A stretch of 64,000 nt of DNA, taken from the NCBI GenBank assembly GCA_963772335.1, contig CAVYXF010000012.1, forward strand, positions 1 through 64,000. The letters are read 5' to 3'. The notes beneath the pieces were generated by a model. The model saw only the letters and a list, made by a program, of their open reading frames with translations, had not been told where the DNA came from and made no database searches. The translations under genes were made by a program, and so were the position numbers. Shown piece by piece: positions 1 through 8,826 of this stretch. Source of the DNA: CAVYXF01 sp963772335 (GTDB taxonomy: Bacteria > Pseudomonadota > Alphaproteobacteria > Rhizobiales > Rhodomicrobiaceae). The first letter of the stretch is position 1. Every line of letters begins with the position of its first letter.

Positions 1-415
1 GGCGCCAACTCACGTTCAAGTTTGTGTTCTGCGTGCAGAGACGCTCTGCCTAAACCAGGGTGAGCACGCAGCGCCATCTCTCGCTTGAAAGCTCACCCGT
101 CCGGAATAGAAAATACTTACAGTCCAATCACCGCATCTCGGAAAGTTAGGTCGCCCTGGCTCATCACTCCTCGTATTATGAGGCGGCGCGAAAGGCGCCG
201 GTCGACGATATCCGGTTCTGCTCCGACTGCGGACCAGAGACTGGATTAGCTAATCCGGGTCCCGAGGCATCGGAACCAGGGACCGCATTAAGGCGAAACT
301 GCCCGCTGCTCGGCTTCATGGGTGACGGGGAGAATCTGGTAAAAAGGTGTCGTCGTCTGCTGATCCGCGAGTATTTGGACGCTTGGTGGCTGACGCCACT
401 TTGCACGCCTTCGCT
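1..415. other. Left edge, no supported gene
   Basis: I see no coding region here that I can assign. The stretch lies downstream of the point where the recognisable IS110-type transposase reading stops (about 416) and is probably debris of that element or of whatever it inserted into. An open frame continues on the minus strand to 176, but its residues no longer resemble the transposase. Confidence 0.4.
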
Positions 416-988
416 GCGCATCACGTTGCGGGCCTCGAGCAGCGGCTCGATTGCCATACGCAACTCAGGCGCGTCAGTGAGCAGCGTCTCAACCTTTACT
501 GCGAAGGTGCAGCGGTGAACCGCACAGAGCTTGAGACCGTGCACCTTCAGCAGGCCCGTATCGTCGGCTCGATCGCGAGCATATGGGCAACGACTTTTTG
601 CGCGCGATCAGCGTGGTACGGAGAAGTTGGGAGGCCTTGCTCTTCACGTGCACCGGCCGGTAATGTCCGAACCGCATCATATCGGCAATGCCGCGCGCGT
701 CGCTGCGATCGGTCTTGTTCGGGCGCGATGACAGGAACCGCTGAGCGTGCCGGGTCTCAATGCAAACCGTATTTAGACCGCTCTCGACAAGCGCGCCGTA
801 GAGCCATTCGGACAAAGGACAGGCTTCGATGCCGATGAGCTGGATCGACTGGCGCCACTTTGAAAGCGCCTCAACAAGGTGACGGGTTCGCTGCCGGCTT
901 TTCCCTCCCAGACCACCGACCCATCCGCCTCGACGATGCAGATCGACGTCATCTTCAGCGACACGTCCAGTCCGACAAATAGCGCCAT
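416..988 (-). pseudogene. Broken IS110-type transposase
   Basis: Three minus-strand fragments in different frames together read as the N-terminal DEDD half of an IS110/IS1111-type transposase. The first starts at 988 (MALFVGLDVSLKMTSICIVE), the second carries IGIEACPLSEWLYGALVE and NKTDRSDARGIADMMR (the KTDxxDA block typical of the family), and the third reads VHGLKLCAVHR to IEPLLEARNVMR, ending near 416. At least two frameshifts separate them (near 850 and between 490 and 560). The C-terminal domain with its PGVG-type motif is absent. The gene cannot encode an active transposase. No terminal repeats were identified, as is usual for IS110. Confidence 0.8.
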
Positions 989-2005
989 TGAAAATCTCCC
1001 TCTGTTGCGGGGCTAAATCAATCCCAGCGCTAAGGGTGCAGCTGGCCGGGATCGGAATACCCCAGCTGGCGCGAAGTCGGCTTCCCGATCACTGCCGACG
1101 CGTGGGAGAGGCGCAATCATGAGGCGAAAGCCGCTGTTCTCTGCTTGCGCCATCCCAATCGAGTGCAGCGGCGCGAAAGTCGGATCTGGAGTACTCCGCC
1201 GAGCTGGCTGCGCAAACGATCGATGCGAAAAGCCCCGCCATGCAGAGCATGAAGCGGGGCTCATCATCACTTGCACTATTGTGCCCAGTCACACCGGGCT
1301 CGTTTACGAGGTACTACCTCGTTATGTTCGTCAGGGATTTTGGGTGCGTGCGGTTTGGTCTGAATCAGAACGCGCCGCCAAACCGTGCCTTTGCCCTTCG
1401 GCTCAGGCTGGAGTGATTTTGAGGTGGCGTCATGCTCCCTCCACTCGCTGTTGATCCGCGACAGCCGTCAAGTCCAGCGGGAGGAGCGCACAGGCTCAAC
1501 TCACCGCGACGCTGACCGTCACTCTTAGAATGTCGACCGCGCTAGCATCGATGTCAAGAGGCTGGCGGGCTAGGTCAAGACTCAACGGGACCAGAATGAG
1601 GCGCTTCCGGCGGTCTAGCGTGACGGGCGGCGGCCGATTTTGGCCCAGGGTCGAAGTTGGACGGCGCGAATCCGCGTACACGCCTTCCGGCTGATCGCTC
1701 GATGGAGAGAAGCGGCGGCTGGTAGACCAGCACCGGGCGCCTACGCTCGCTCCCGGCACGACGGCCTCGCCTCATTGCAGTCATTGACGCACTTCGTGGC
1801 CTGATCCGCATCGCAGGGGCCGCTTGACAGATGGACTGTACCCTCATTCGGCGCGAGAGAGGGACGGTTCCGCCATCCACTACTGATAGCTTCCGCTGAT
1901 GTTCTCGCCTGCTTTATTTAGACGCCCCTCGGAAGGCCCGACCAGCGGTAGATCGTTCCACACCTGGTATTTCCGAAATATTCGGCTCTACAGCTCGCCA
2001 AATTT
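989..2005. other. Long non-coding or decayed stretch
   Basis: About 1 kb without a gene I can support. Open frames exist on both strands (for example 1496-1759 minus and 1575-1880 minus), but they are compositionally biased, lack convincing ribosome sites and resemble no family I know. It lies between the broken IS110 copy and the heat-shock operon, so it is probably eroded accessory DNA. Confidence 0.4.
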
Positions 2006-2007
2006 GA

Positions 2008-2034
2008 TTGGCACTCTCGTCTTGACAGTGCCAA
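2008..2034 (+). promoter_or_regulatory. CIRCE-like inverted repeat over a -35 box
   Basis: The sequence TTGGCACTC, nine bases, CAGTGCCAA matches the geometry of the CIRCE operator bound by HrcA (TTAGCACTC-N9-GAGTGCTAA) with one mismatch in the left arm and two in the right, one of which keeps the arms complementary. The symmetric core extends to GATTGGCACT/AGTGCCAATC at 2006-2015 and 2027-2036. A TTGACA hexamer (2022-2027) sits inside, so a bound repressor would cover a -35 element. The two hsp20 genes start 75 bp downstream. HrcA control is inferred from the match only. Confidence 0.6.
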
Positions 2035-2110
2035 TCACGTCTCTAAATCGGGAAACTGGAGCAGGTGCTCGAGAAGCCTGCTCGACAGAGCTTAAAGAGG
2101 AGGTGTGATC

Positions 2111-2713
2111 ATGATTGGACGATACGACGCCCTTGACGCGCTCTTCGACTTCCAACGGACGCTGGAGGCACGGCTGCAAAGCGACTGGCTGCGAGGCGGG
2201 ACCGGCGGAGCAGGCGCCTTCCCGCCGATCAACGTTTTCCAGCAGGGCGACAATTTGGTTGTCATTCTCGAGGTGCCAGGGATCAGCAAAGACGATCTCG
2301 ACATTCAGGCGAAGGACAGCATCATTCGCGTTTCCGGAAGGAAAAGCATTAACTATCCGGAAGGCGTAAGCGTGCATCGCCGGGAGCGCCGGTCGGGGCT
2401 TTTCGACCGCACGCTGACGGTGCCCATGCACATCAATACCGATGGTATCAAGGCGGAGTGCCATGACGGTGTCCTCGCTCTCTTCATTCCGCGCGCCGAA
2501 AGCGACAAGCCGCGCACCATCAAATCAGCTAACGGTCGGCCCAAGGCAAATGGAGGAAGCTATGTCACCGCAGGAATTGCAGGTTCAGCAGAAGCGCGAG
2601 GTCGAGAAACATCGCGAATTGGCCATGCCGGCCCGCACCTTTCTGCCGCCAACGGATATCTTCGAGAACACCGATGCGCTGACCATTGTCATGGAGATGC
2701 CGGGGGTCGATAA
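2111..2713 (+). CDS. Small heat-shock protein, Hsp20 family (first copy)
   Basis: ATP-independent holdase chaperone with an alpha-crystallin domain. The core is visible from about residue 38: PPINVFQQGDNLVVILEVPG, the GISKDDLDI block, and GVLALFIPRAE near residue 136. The ATG at 2111 is preceded by GAGGAGG at 2097-2103; an upstream in-frame GTG at 2105 is less well placed. The normal family tail would end around residue 145-150, but the frame stays open to 2713, giving about 200 residues and overlapping the next hsp20 gene out of frame by 152 nt. The extra tail (rich in Gly, His, Arg) looks like a read-through of the neighbour, so the natural stop may have been lost or an indel is present. 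Confidence 0.85.
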   Translation: MIGRYDALDALFDFQRTLEARLQSDWLRGGTGGAGAFPPINVFQQGDNLVVILEVPGISKDDLDIQAKDSIIRVSGRKSINYPEGVSVHRRERRSGLFDRTLTVPMHINTDGIKAECHDGVLALFIPRAESDKPRTIKSANGRPKANGGSYVTAGIAGSAEARGRETSRIGHAGPHLSAANGYLREHRCADHCHGDAGGR

Positions 2714-2957
2714 GAAGGATCTGGACGTCAATGTCGAGGATGGGGTTCTCAGCGTCGAAGGTCGTCTCGACTTTTCGAAATATGCCGGCATGCAGCCGGT
2801 CTACACCGAATACAACATCGGCCATTACCGGCGCAGCTTCACGCTTTCGAGCAAGATCGATCAGGAGCGGATCAGTGCCGAGATCAAGGACGGCGTGCTG
2901 ACGCTGGTCCTGCCCAAGGCCGAGGAGGCCAAGCCGCGCAAGATCTTGGTGAGCTGA
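2562..2957 (+). CDS. Small heat-shock protein, Hsp20 family (second copy)
   Basis: A 131-residue alpha-crystallin-domain chaperone. The core runs from LPPTDIFENTDALTIVMEMPG (about residues 24-44) through VDKKDLDVNVEDGVLSVEG to the C-terminal DGVLTLVLPKAEEAKPRKI, which carries the usual GVLxLxLPK signature and an I-x-V-type end (KILVS). The start is the ATG at 2562, preceded by GGAGGAAGC; a longer in-frame reading upstream has no support. It overlaps the unusual 3' extension of the first hsp20 gene and must be co-transcribed with it. Regulation by the CIRCE-like element at 2008-2034 is likely. Confidence 0.92.
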   Translation: MSPQELQVQQKREVEKHRELAMPARTFLPPTDIFENTDALTIVMEMPGVDKKDLDVNVEDGVLSVEGRLDFSKYAGMQPVYTEYNIGHYRRSFTLSSKIDQERISAEIKDGVLTLVLPKAEEAKPRKILVS

Positions 2958-3612
2958 GCTATTGGCGAACAGGAGGCGTGACCCTCGTGCTTATCGCGAC
3001 GGGAGGGTTCGTGGTTCGACCGTCAGGGTCATGCCCCCGGCAGTCCTCGCGGCCCGCCTTCGCATTCCTTTTCAGGAAATGGGGAGCTGGGGTGGCGTAT
3101 AAAGGGCCGACTGCCCGACCCAGGCCATGTTGGCCTTTGGCTGCCGTTGCCGCAGGACGCCGCTACTGCTTTTTTGCGGCTGGTCGCGCATATATGAGAG
3201 AGTCGCTCGGGGAGCAGCAGCGGTCATCGCCGCGTGGCTGACTTAGGTCAGCCCTCGTGAAGGATTTCAGATGCCGGCCCGTCGCGGGGGTCGGCGCGGG
3301 CACGAGGGCCGGCGTCGGAAAGCCTCCGGGGAAAGAACCCGCGGGAATGTTGAGCGGTGACGTGCCGCGAGGGCTATGGAGATTTCAGAGGCGCCGGTTT
3401 TGCGCGGGTGCGTTTGCGCATCCAACAGGGCTGCTTTGCCAGCAAGAGAAGGGCCACCGGGTTATTCCTGATCGCCGAGCACTGTCGAGCAGAGTGCCGC
3501 TGAGGCCTGAATCTCGCCGTGTTCGCCGCACTCGGGCAAGCCCTGCCCCATGCTGCCGATGACCAGCAGCTTGGGTGGACGGTCTTACCGGGACGGAGGA
3601 GGGCGGCGTTTC
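2958..3612. other. Intergenic stretch with a dispersed repeat copy
   Basis: About 650 bases with no supported gene between the hsp20 pair and the IS91-type element. It contains one copy of an ~82-bp repeat (3256-3337). The remaining sequence is probably the end of the IS91-type element plus older debris; open frames present lack ribosome sites and family resemblance. Confidence 0.5.
3256..3337 (+). repeat. Dispersed ~82-bp repeat, copy A
   Basis: From CGTGAAGGATTTCAGATG to CCTCCGGGGAAAGAA this segment matches 19475-19558 with about five substitutions and two or three single-base length differences. Copy A stands alone in intergenic DNA, while copy B is embedded in an integrase stub. The element is GC-rich with internal GCCGGC/GGCGCGGGC blocks. 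It may be a small REP- or MITE-like mobile unit. Confidence 0.75.
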
Positions 3613-4619
3613 TCACGATGTGTCGATCCTAATGCCGGCCGGTGCTGCCGCTCGGTACCGCGGCTGCTCTCCACGCCCGAAGACCTCAACAATCATCATC
3701 CGTGCGCTGCAGCAGGGGCAGGATTGCAGGGGCCTGTCCGCGGTGCTCGGGTCGGCTCTGCCGGTTGGAATCGCCGGCGGGGAGACGGCGAGCAGCGTGC
3801 GCATGCGGGCGAGATGATCGGCGCGGGCGGGGCCGGCGAGAAGGCCGTAATGGCGGATGCGATGCAGTCCCTTCGGCAGGACGTGGATGAGGAAGCGGCG
3901 GATGAACTCATGCGTGGCCAGCGTCATGGTGGTGTAGCGGCCGGGGCCCTCCACCCGGTAATCTTTCACCTTGAAGGTGACGCTTGTCGCATCGGCGTGG
4001 ATCAGGCGCCGGTTGGAGATGGCGACGCGATGGGTATAGCGGGCGAGGTAGACCAGCACCGCCTTGGGCCCAGCAAACGGGGCCTTGCTGTAGACAAACC
4101 ATCGCCTCCGGCGCAGCGGCGCCAGGAAAGCAGCAAACGCTCTGGCATCGGCGAGACCGGCCAGGGCGCCGAAGAAGGTGAGCTTGCCCGCCGCATGCGC
4201 CGCCTTGAGCTTCTCGATCATCAGCCGCCGGAACAGCTTCGACAGCACGCGGACGGGCAGGAAGAAGCCTGGCCGGCAGGCGACCCAGCGCTTGCCGTCC
4301 GGGCTGATGCCGCCGCCGGGCACGATCATGTGGACATGCGGGTGATGCGTCATCGCCGAGCCCCAGCTGTGCAGCACCGAGGTGACGGCGATGCGCGCGC
4401 CCAGATGCTTGGGATCGGCGGCGATCTTGAGCAGCGTCTCGGCCGAGGCCTTGAACAGCAGGTTGTAGACCACCCGCTTGTTGTGGAAGGCAATGTCGGC
4501 GATGGCAGACGGCAGGGTGAACACGACGTGGAAGTACGGCACGGCAGCAGTTCGGCCGCGCGCCAGGCAGCGCCATGGTTGCGGAAGATATCCGCGACTT
4601 CCAATGCTGGACGGCCCAT
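3613..4619 (-). pseudogene. IS91-type transposase with internal deletion and frameshift
   Basis: The minus-strand frame beginning at the ATG at 4619 reads MGRPALEVADIFRNHGAAWR, the usual IS91 transposase N-terminus, then jumps straight to AELLP, losing the roughly 60-residue cysteine-rich zinc-binding domain that normally lies between. One G is also missing just after (CCGTGCCG where CCGGTGCCG is expected), which shifts the frame. The rest continues in another frame with PYFHVVFTLPSAIADIAF, the HUH motif HPHVHMIVPGGG and the tyrosine region VYLARYTHRVAISNRRL. The body is thus well preserved, but the gene cannot give a normal protein. It starts 12 nt after the stop of the tyrosine recombinase, the usual arrangement in these two-gene IS91 elements. 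Confidence 0.85.
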
Positions 4620-4631
4620 GACGCCGGGCGC

Positions 4632-5507
4632 TCAGCGCGGCGGCTCCTCCCTGGACAGCGTCAACCGCTCGAGCGGGCTCATTACGGTGCGCAGCACGTT
4701 GGTGGCGACATGGGTGTAGCGCGCGGTGGTGTCCAGCTTGGCATGTCCGAGCAAAACTTGGATCACGCGCACATCGGTATGGCTCTCCAGCAGATGGGTG
4801 GCGAAGGAATGCCGCAGCGTGTGCGGCGTCACCCAGGAGCCGAGCCCGGCTGCCTGCGCCGCCATATGGCAGACGCGATTGAGCTGACGGGTGGTGAGCG
4901 GCAAGAGAGGATCGCGGCCGGGAAACAGCCAGCCCCGCGACCGGCATTGCCGCCACCAGGCGCGCAGCAACTCCAGCAGCTGCGGCGAGAGCATGGCATG
5001 GCGATCCTTGCGGCCTTTGCCCATCTCGACGCGGATCAGCATGCGCTCAGAATCGATATCGCCGACGCGCAGCATCACCACCTCGCCACCGCGCAGGCCA
5101 GCGCCATAGGCGACGCTCAGCGCCGCCTTGTATTTGAGCCCCGGACCGGGCGCGGCTTCGAGCAACCGGGCGACGTCCTCCGGCGTCAGCACGCGAGGCA
5201 GCTTCCTCGGATAGTGCGCCCGCGCCAGCTGATGGGCGATATCGGCGCGGCCGAGCGTGATAGTGAAGAAGAAGCGCAGGGCCGACGCCTGGCTGTTCAG
5301 CTTTGGCGGCTGAGTGCCTTGCTCGACCTGATAAAGCTGGAAACGCCTCAGATCATCGCCAGTCGCCGTGTCGGGCGAGCGACCGAGAAACACGGCCAGT
5401 GCCTCGACATGGCGGATATAGTCGTTCTTGGTCTTGTCGGAGAACGAGCGGATGGTCATGTCCGCCAGCATGCGGCGGCGCAGATCGCTGACAGGCTTGT
5501 CGGGCAT
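4632..5507 (-). CDS. Tyrosine recombinase of an IS91-type element
   Basis: A 291-residue phage-integrase-fold recombinase (XerC/D-like). The N-terminal SAM-like domain (DKTKNDYIRHVEALAVFLG) is followed by the catalytic domain with GAGLRGGEVVMLRVGDID (first Arg), HTLRHSFATHLLE (HxxR), LLGHAKLDTTARYTHV (His and the nucleophilic Tyr in RYTHV). All catalytic residues are present. The start is the ATG at 5507 with CAGGAG seven bases upstream; an earlier in-frame ATG at 5534 lacks a site. It is the upstream partner of the damaged transposase. Whether it still acts alone cannot be told. Confidence 0.9.
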   Translation of the reverse strand: MPDKPVSDLRRRMLADMTIRSFSDKTKNDYIRHVEALAVFLGRSPDTATGDDLRRFQLYQVEQGTQPPKLNSQASALRFFFTITLGRADIAHQLARAHYPRKLPRVLTPEDVARLLEAAPGPGLKYKAALSVAYGAGLRGGEVVMLRVGDIDSERMLIRVEMGKGRKDRHAMLSPQLLELLRAWWRQCRSRGWLFPGRDPLLPLTTRQLNRVCHMAAQAAGLGSWVTPHTLRHSFATHLLESHTDVRVIQVLLGHAKLDTTARYTHVATNVLRTVMSPLERLTLSREEPPR

Positions 5508-5729
5508 CGGAGGGCTCCTGAGGTTGGGTTGCAAACCCCTCGATCCTCAGGCCAAATGCCCGCTCTGTTATGCTGTCGCCGCTACCGGCTTATAGCCCGC
5601 CCTCTCCCAACGGCACGGTCCGCGCGCAGCGCCCTCCCGCGAGAGCGGGTTCGTTCCTCGCCTCAACTCGGACATCAGGCTAGCTTCCGCTCCTATTTCA
5701 CGGCGGCAGTGCGCCGCCTCGACCCACTC

Positions 5730-6000
5730 AGCGCCGCCGTTGGTTTACGAAGAACGGTCCGATCAGATGCCATCGGAGACACTGCATTGTTCTCTCCGCG
5801 GCCGGGCAGCGAGGAGCGCGTCTCGTGAGTGCCAGCGATAGCCTCTTCGCGATTGCGGCGGCGGCTACTGGTAAAGTCCGTCCGCGAAGCTGAAAGAGCA
5901 CGGTCTCGGCGGCACGGATGTCGCGCCCGTCGGTCTCCAGAAGTAAGATCCCGTCGATATCCTCTGGCGGCATCGCAGAGTTCGAGCGGCCATGATGCTT
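5730..6000 (-). pseudogene. Remnant of FAD-linked oxidase C-terminal domain (GlcD-like)
   Basis: A minus-strand fragment reads PPEDIDGILLLETDG followed by RDIRAAETVLFQLRG. In the next frame NREEAIAGTHETRSSLPG follows, resembling the ERExxWxxRRxxLPA block of glycolate oxidase GlcD and D-lactate dehydrogenase C-terminal domains. No upstream FAD-binding domain or start is present, and the two pieces are in different frames. I read it as the decayed end of such a gene, truncated by events near the IS91-type element. The resemblance is from memory of the family pattern and is moderate. Confidence 0.45.
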
Positions 6001-6020
6001 GAGCGCCAGTGCGATGGGAT

Positions 6021-7268
6021 CTAGGCGGTCGCTCTAGCATCCACCTTAACAGGTTGTGGCCTGCGGTCGCCAATCCGAGGCAGGAACGCCGTCAGAGGTC
6101 CTGCGAGCGGCAGGAACGAACACACCTTGTAGGCGGCCTCGATCCCGATGTGGTCGCTCAGTGCGCCGATGATGGCAGCGGCAATGCCCCCCATCGCGAA
6201 GTTGAGACCGTAGAACACCCCTCCGATAAGTCCAATCCGGCCCGGCACGAGTTCCATCGCGTAGATCATGATCGCCGCAAAGGCGCTGCCCATCACCAGG
6301 TTGATGGAGACGGTGAGCACGCCGGTCCAGAACAGGTCGACATAGGGCAACGCAAGAGCCAGAGGCAGCGGACCGAGGATCGAAAGCCAAATGATCGCAT
6401 ATCGGCCGATCCGGTCCCCGATCATGCCTCCCAGGATCACGCCGACCGCCGCGGACATGATGAGCAGGAACAGCATTACCTGCGAAGTCGCGATCGAAAC
6501 GCCAAACCGGTCGATGAGATAGAACGTGTAGAACGACCGGAAGCTTTCGAGATAGGAAACCTTGGAGAACATCAGCACGGAGAGGACGATGAGGCCGCCC
6601 CATACGACTGTAGGCGAGTGCATCGGCTGCCCGTCTGCAGTTTTGGCCTTGGCTGCGCTGGCAGCGAGAAACTGCTCCCGGATGACGACATTCCGGCGCA
6701 CGATCGATCCCATGAGGATCATGCCAAGCAGAGCGAGAGTTGCGAACCATGCGACACTGGTCTGGCCGTTGCGCACAATGATGAACGCTGCCAGGAGCGG
6801 CGCGACGGCCGCGCCGGTTTGACCGCCCACCTGGAAAATGCCTTGCGCCAGACCTTGGCTGTTGGCCGATGCGTATCGCGCCATGCGCGTCGCCTCGGGG
6901 TGATAGATGGACGAGCCGATGCCGATCAGCGCCACCGAAGCCAGAATGAGCGGATAGCTGTTTGAATAGGCAAGGCAGAGCACGCCGAGGAAGCTGAACG
7001 CCATCCCGATTATGATCGAGTATGGCATTGGGTGCTTGTCGGTGTAGTGGCCAACGAGCGGCTGAAATAGCGAGCCGGCGATCTGGAAAGTCAAGGTGAT
7101 GAAGCCTATCCTCACGAAATCGAGGGCGTAGGACTCTTTGATGATCGGATAGATGGCAGGGATTAATGCCTGTATCAGATCGTTCAGAAGATGCGTCGCC
7201 CCGAGGACGAGCAGCACCGCGATGTGCGCTCTCGGTACGACGGGTACGTCGGTAGCGGTGATGGTCAT
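6021..7268 (-). CDS. MFS transporter, fosmidomycin-resistance (Fsr)-like
   Basis: A 415-residue inner-membrane protein with about 12 hydrophobic segments. The N-terminal part ATHLLNDLIQALIPAIYPI and the loop GHYTDKHPMPYSIIIGM match the Fsr branch of the major facilitator superfamily, as does SSIYHPEATRMARY between helices 4 and 5. Fsr-type proteins export small phosphonate or similar compounds; the substrate here is unknown. The gene stands alone on the minus strand, flanked by remnants. A long overlapping open frame on the same strand is a shadow. Confidence 0.88.
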   Translation of the reverse strand: MTITATDVPVVPRAHIAVLLVLGATHLLNDLIQALIPAIYPIIKESYALDFVRIGFITLTFQIAGSLFQPLVGHYTDKHPMPYSIIIGMAFSFLGVLCLAYSNSYPLILASVALIGIGSSIYHPEATRMARYASANSQGLAQGIFQVGGQTGAAVAPLLAAFIIVRNGQTSVAWFATLALLGMILMGSIVRRNVVIREQFLAASAAKAKTADGQPMHSPTVVWGGLIVLSVLMFSKVSYLESFRSFYTFYLIDRFGVSIATSQVMLFLLIMSAAVGVILGGMIGDRIGRYAIIWLSILGPLPLALALPYVDLFWTGVLTVSINLVMGSAFAAIMIYAMELVPGRIGLIGGVFYGLNFAMGGIAAAIIGALSDHIGIEAAYKVCSFLPLAGPLTAFLPRIGDRRPQPVKVDARATA

Positions 7269-7465
7269 TTAAATCCGTTCCATTTCTAGATTTTTCATAG
7301 CTCGGCGACTGGTGCTTCGCCAAGTGTAGAGCCACACGGGCGAGATCGCTGACCGACACCTCAGCATTCGCGTCTGCCCAATAGCATCGCCAGTCCGCCA
7401 GCTTGCACGTACGGACAGCTGCGTCGGCGGACGCGATATGGAGCTATGGGGCGGATCATTGACGT

Positions 7466-8060
7466 CGAGCACTGGCTTCCAGCAGGGCTCGCGGATTTGC
7501 CCGTCATCTCAGACGCGCAACGATCGCCATTGCGCTGCTGGCGGGCCTGGCTCTCATCTCATGTCTGCAGCACATCACGCCCTTGCAGCCAGCGGGCGCG
7601 GCGAGCTATTCGTTTTCCGCTTTCATCCTCACCGATGGTGACACGATCAGGTCACCTGCCGGCGTTGGATATCGGCTTATGGGCTTCGATGCGCTGGACC
7701 ACCTTCCGCGTTCAATGCGAAGGCTGGCCCGAACGGGGACGTAGAACGTGTGGCGGCGTAAAGCCGGAAGGCGACGCTTCCGGATCCGCCGATATGCAAG
7801 CTAGGAGCCGCCCCCGAGCTGCAGCTGAGGAATTCCGGCAGCGCAATCTCTCTCTCCCCTGCCTTGCACGCCGCAATGTCCGCGGGTCGCTTGCGTGGAT
7901 CGCGGGTGGGAGGGCTGAAGATGACGAGATCGGTATCGCTGCCCGCAAGCGAATGGACGGCGGTCTGGCGGTAGCCGACAGGGGCGAGTTCACATGCAAG
8001 TACGCTTATCACCATGCCGGCGGGATATCCATACGGGCTCCAGAGCAGCCGTAGGACGGC
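7466..8060 (+). pseudogene. Decayed SNase-domain (thermonuclease-like) gene
   Basis: The plus strand first reads a hydrophobic segment ATIAIALLAGLALISCL, then FILTDGDTIRSPAGVGYRLM and GFDALD, the pattern of the staphylococcal-nuclease fold (DGDTI and YRLxGxDxPE). After a frameshift near 7695 the next frame gives TFRVQCEGWPERGRR, which fits the following E-rich helix of the family. Nothing convincing follows and no start codon with a ribosome site is seen. I therefore call it a pseudogene of an anchored or secreted nuclease. A competing minus-strand frame (7677-8141) is open but resembles nothing. Confidence 0.5.
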
Positions 8061-8140
8061 AGACGCCGCGCTCACCTGGGTACCCGCGCTGCGCCGACCT
8101 GATCGCTTTGCCTGCTCCCGTCGGTCCGGCCGCGTGCGCA

Positions 8141-8812
8141 TCAGAGCCTCCCAAACTCCTTAAGGAGGTCCTCGACAGTTTTGCCTTGGGCGACCCATTC
8201 ACGCGTCTTCTGCTCGCGTTCCGCCTGCTCCTCGGCAAGTGCGACAATTTCCTCCGCCTTGGCGAGTGGTATCACTGCGATGCCGATCGTGTCCGCGACG
8301 ATGAAGTCGCCCGGCTGCACAATGACGCCGCCGCATGTGATCGGCACGTTGATCGACAGCTCTTCCTTGCGCCCGGAGAACATAGTGTGGGTACCGCGTG
8401 CCGTGATCGCCCGCACCCAAATCGGCCAGCCGATATCTTCGAGTTCGTCGATGTCGCGCCCGGCACCGTCGACGATCATGGCACGTATCCCGCGGTTCTT
8501 CGCGAGGCCTCCCATGAGTTCGCCGCAAACCGAGGTTTCAACATCGCCGCCGGCATCGACGACGATGATGTCGCCGGGCTTTCCCATTTCCAGCGCCTTC
8601 AAAGGGTCGACGAGGTCGCCCTTGGAGAGTTGCACGGTGATGGCTTGCCCGACGACCTTGGCCCGGAAGGGCGGCTTGATGCCGGCGTCCATGACACCGG
8701 TGCGGTACATCACGTCGGCAAACACGCAGGAGGCAGAATAGCACTTGGCGACCTGGTCAAAGCGCGCGAGGAGATCGGGTTGTCTGTCGAATTCGTTGAA
8801 GATCTTGAGCAT
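8141..8812 (-). CDS. RraA-like protein / possible hydroxy-oxoacid aldolase
   Basis: A 223-residue member of the RraA / demethylmenaquinone-methyltransferase-like fold, which includes class II HMG/CHA pyruvate aldolases. Family blocks visible are GKPGDIIVVDAGGD, GELMGGLAKNRGIRAMIVDG, AGRDIDEL and PGDFIVADTIGIAVIP. The R and D of the GRDID block sit where aldolase members bind metal and pyruvate. The start is the ATG at 8812 with AAGGA upstream; the preceding in-frame GTG is less likely. It is the last gene of the minus-strand operon and, given its partners, cleavage of a 4-hydroxy-2-oxo acid is a reasonable guess rather than RNase E inhibition. Confidence 0.82.
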   Translation of the reverse strand: MLKIFNEFDRQPDLLARFDQVAKCYSASCVFADVMYRTGVMDAGIKPPFRAKVVGQAITVQLSKGDLVDPLKALEMGKPGDIIVVDAGGDVETSVCGELMGGLAKNRGIRAMIVDGAGRDIDELEDIGWPIWVRAITARGTHTMFSGRKEELSINVPITCGGVIVQPGDFIVADTIGIAVIPLAKAEEIVALAEEQAEREQKTREWVAQGKTVEDLLKEFGRL

Positions 8813-8826
8813 CACGGTGTCCTTCG

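Larger units (their letters stand above)
3613..5507 (-). mobile_element. IS91-type insertion element, two-gene form
   Basis: Tyrosine recombinase followed by an HUH transposase, the standard two-gene layout of a widespread IS91 subgroup. Because the transposase lost its zinc-binding domain and is frameshifted, the copy should be unable to move by itself. The exact oriIS and terIS ends were not located, so the coordinates cover the genes only. Confidence 0.8.

Noticed and set aside
3613..4956. Full-length 447-residue IS91 transposase
   Set aside because: The first ~130 residues of that frame are not transposase-like; the true N-terminus lies in another frame from 4619, so the long frame is only partly coding.
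7677..8141. Minus-strand open frame of 154 codons
   Set aside because: It resembles no family, lacks a ribosome site and runs antisense to the SNase-like remnant.
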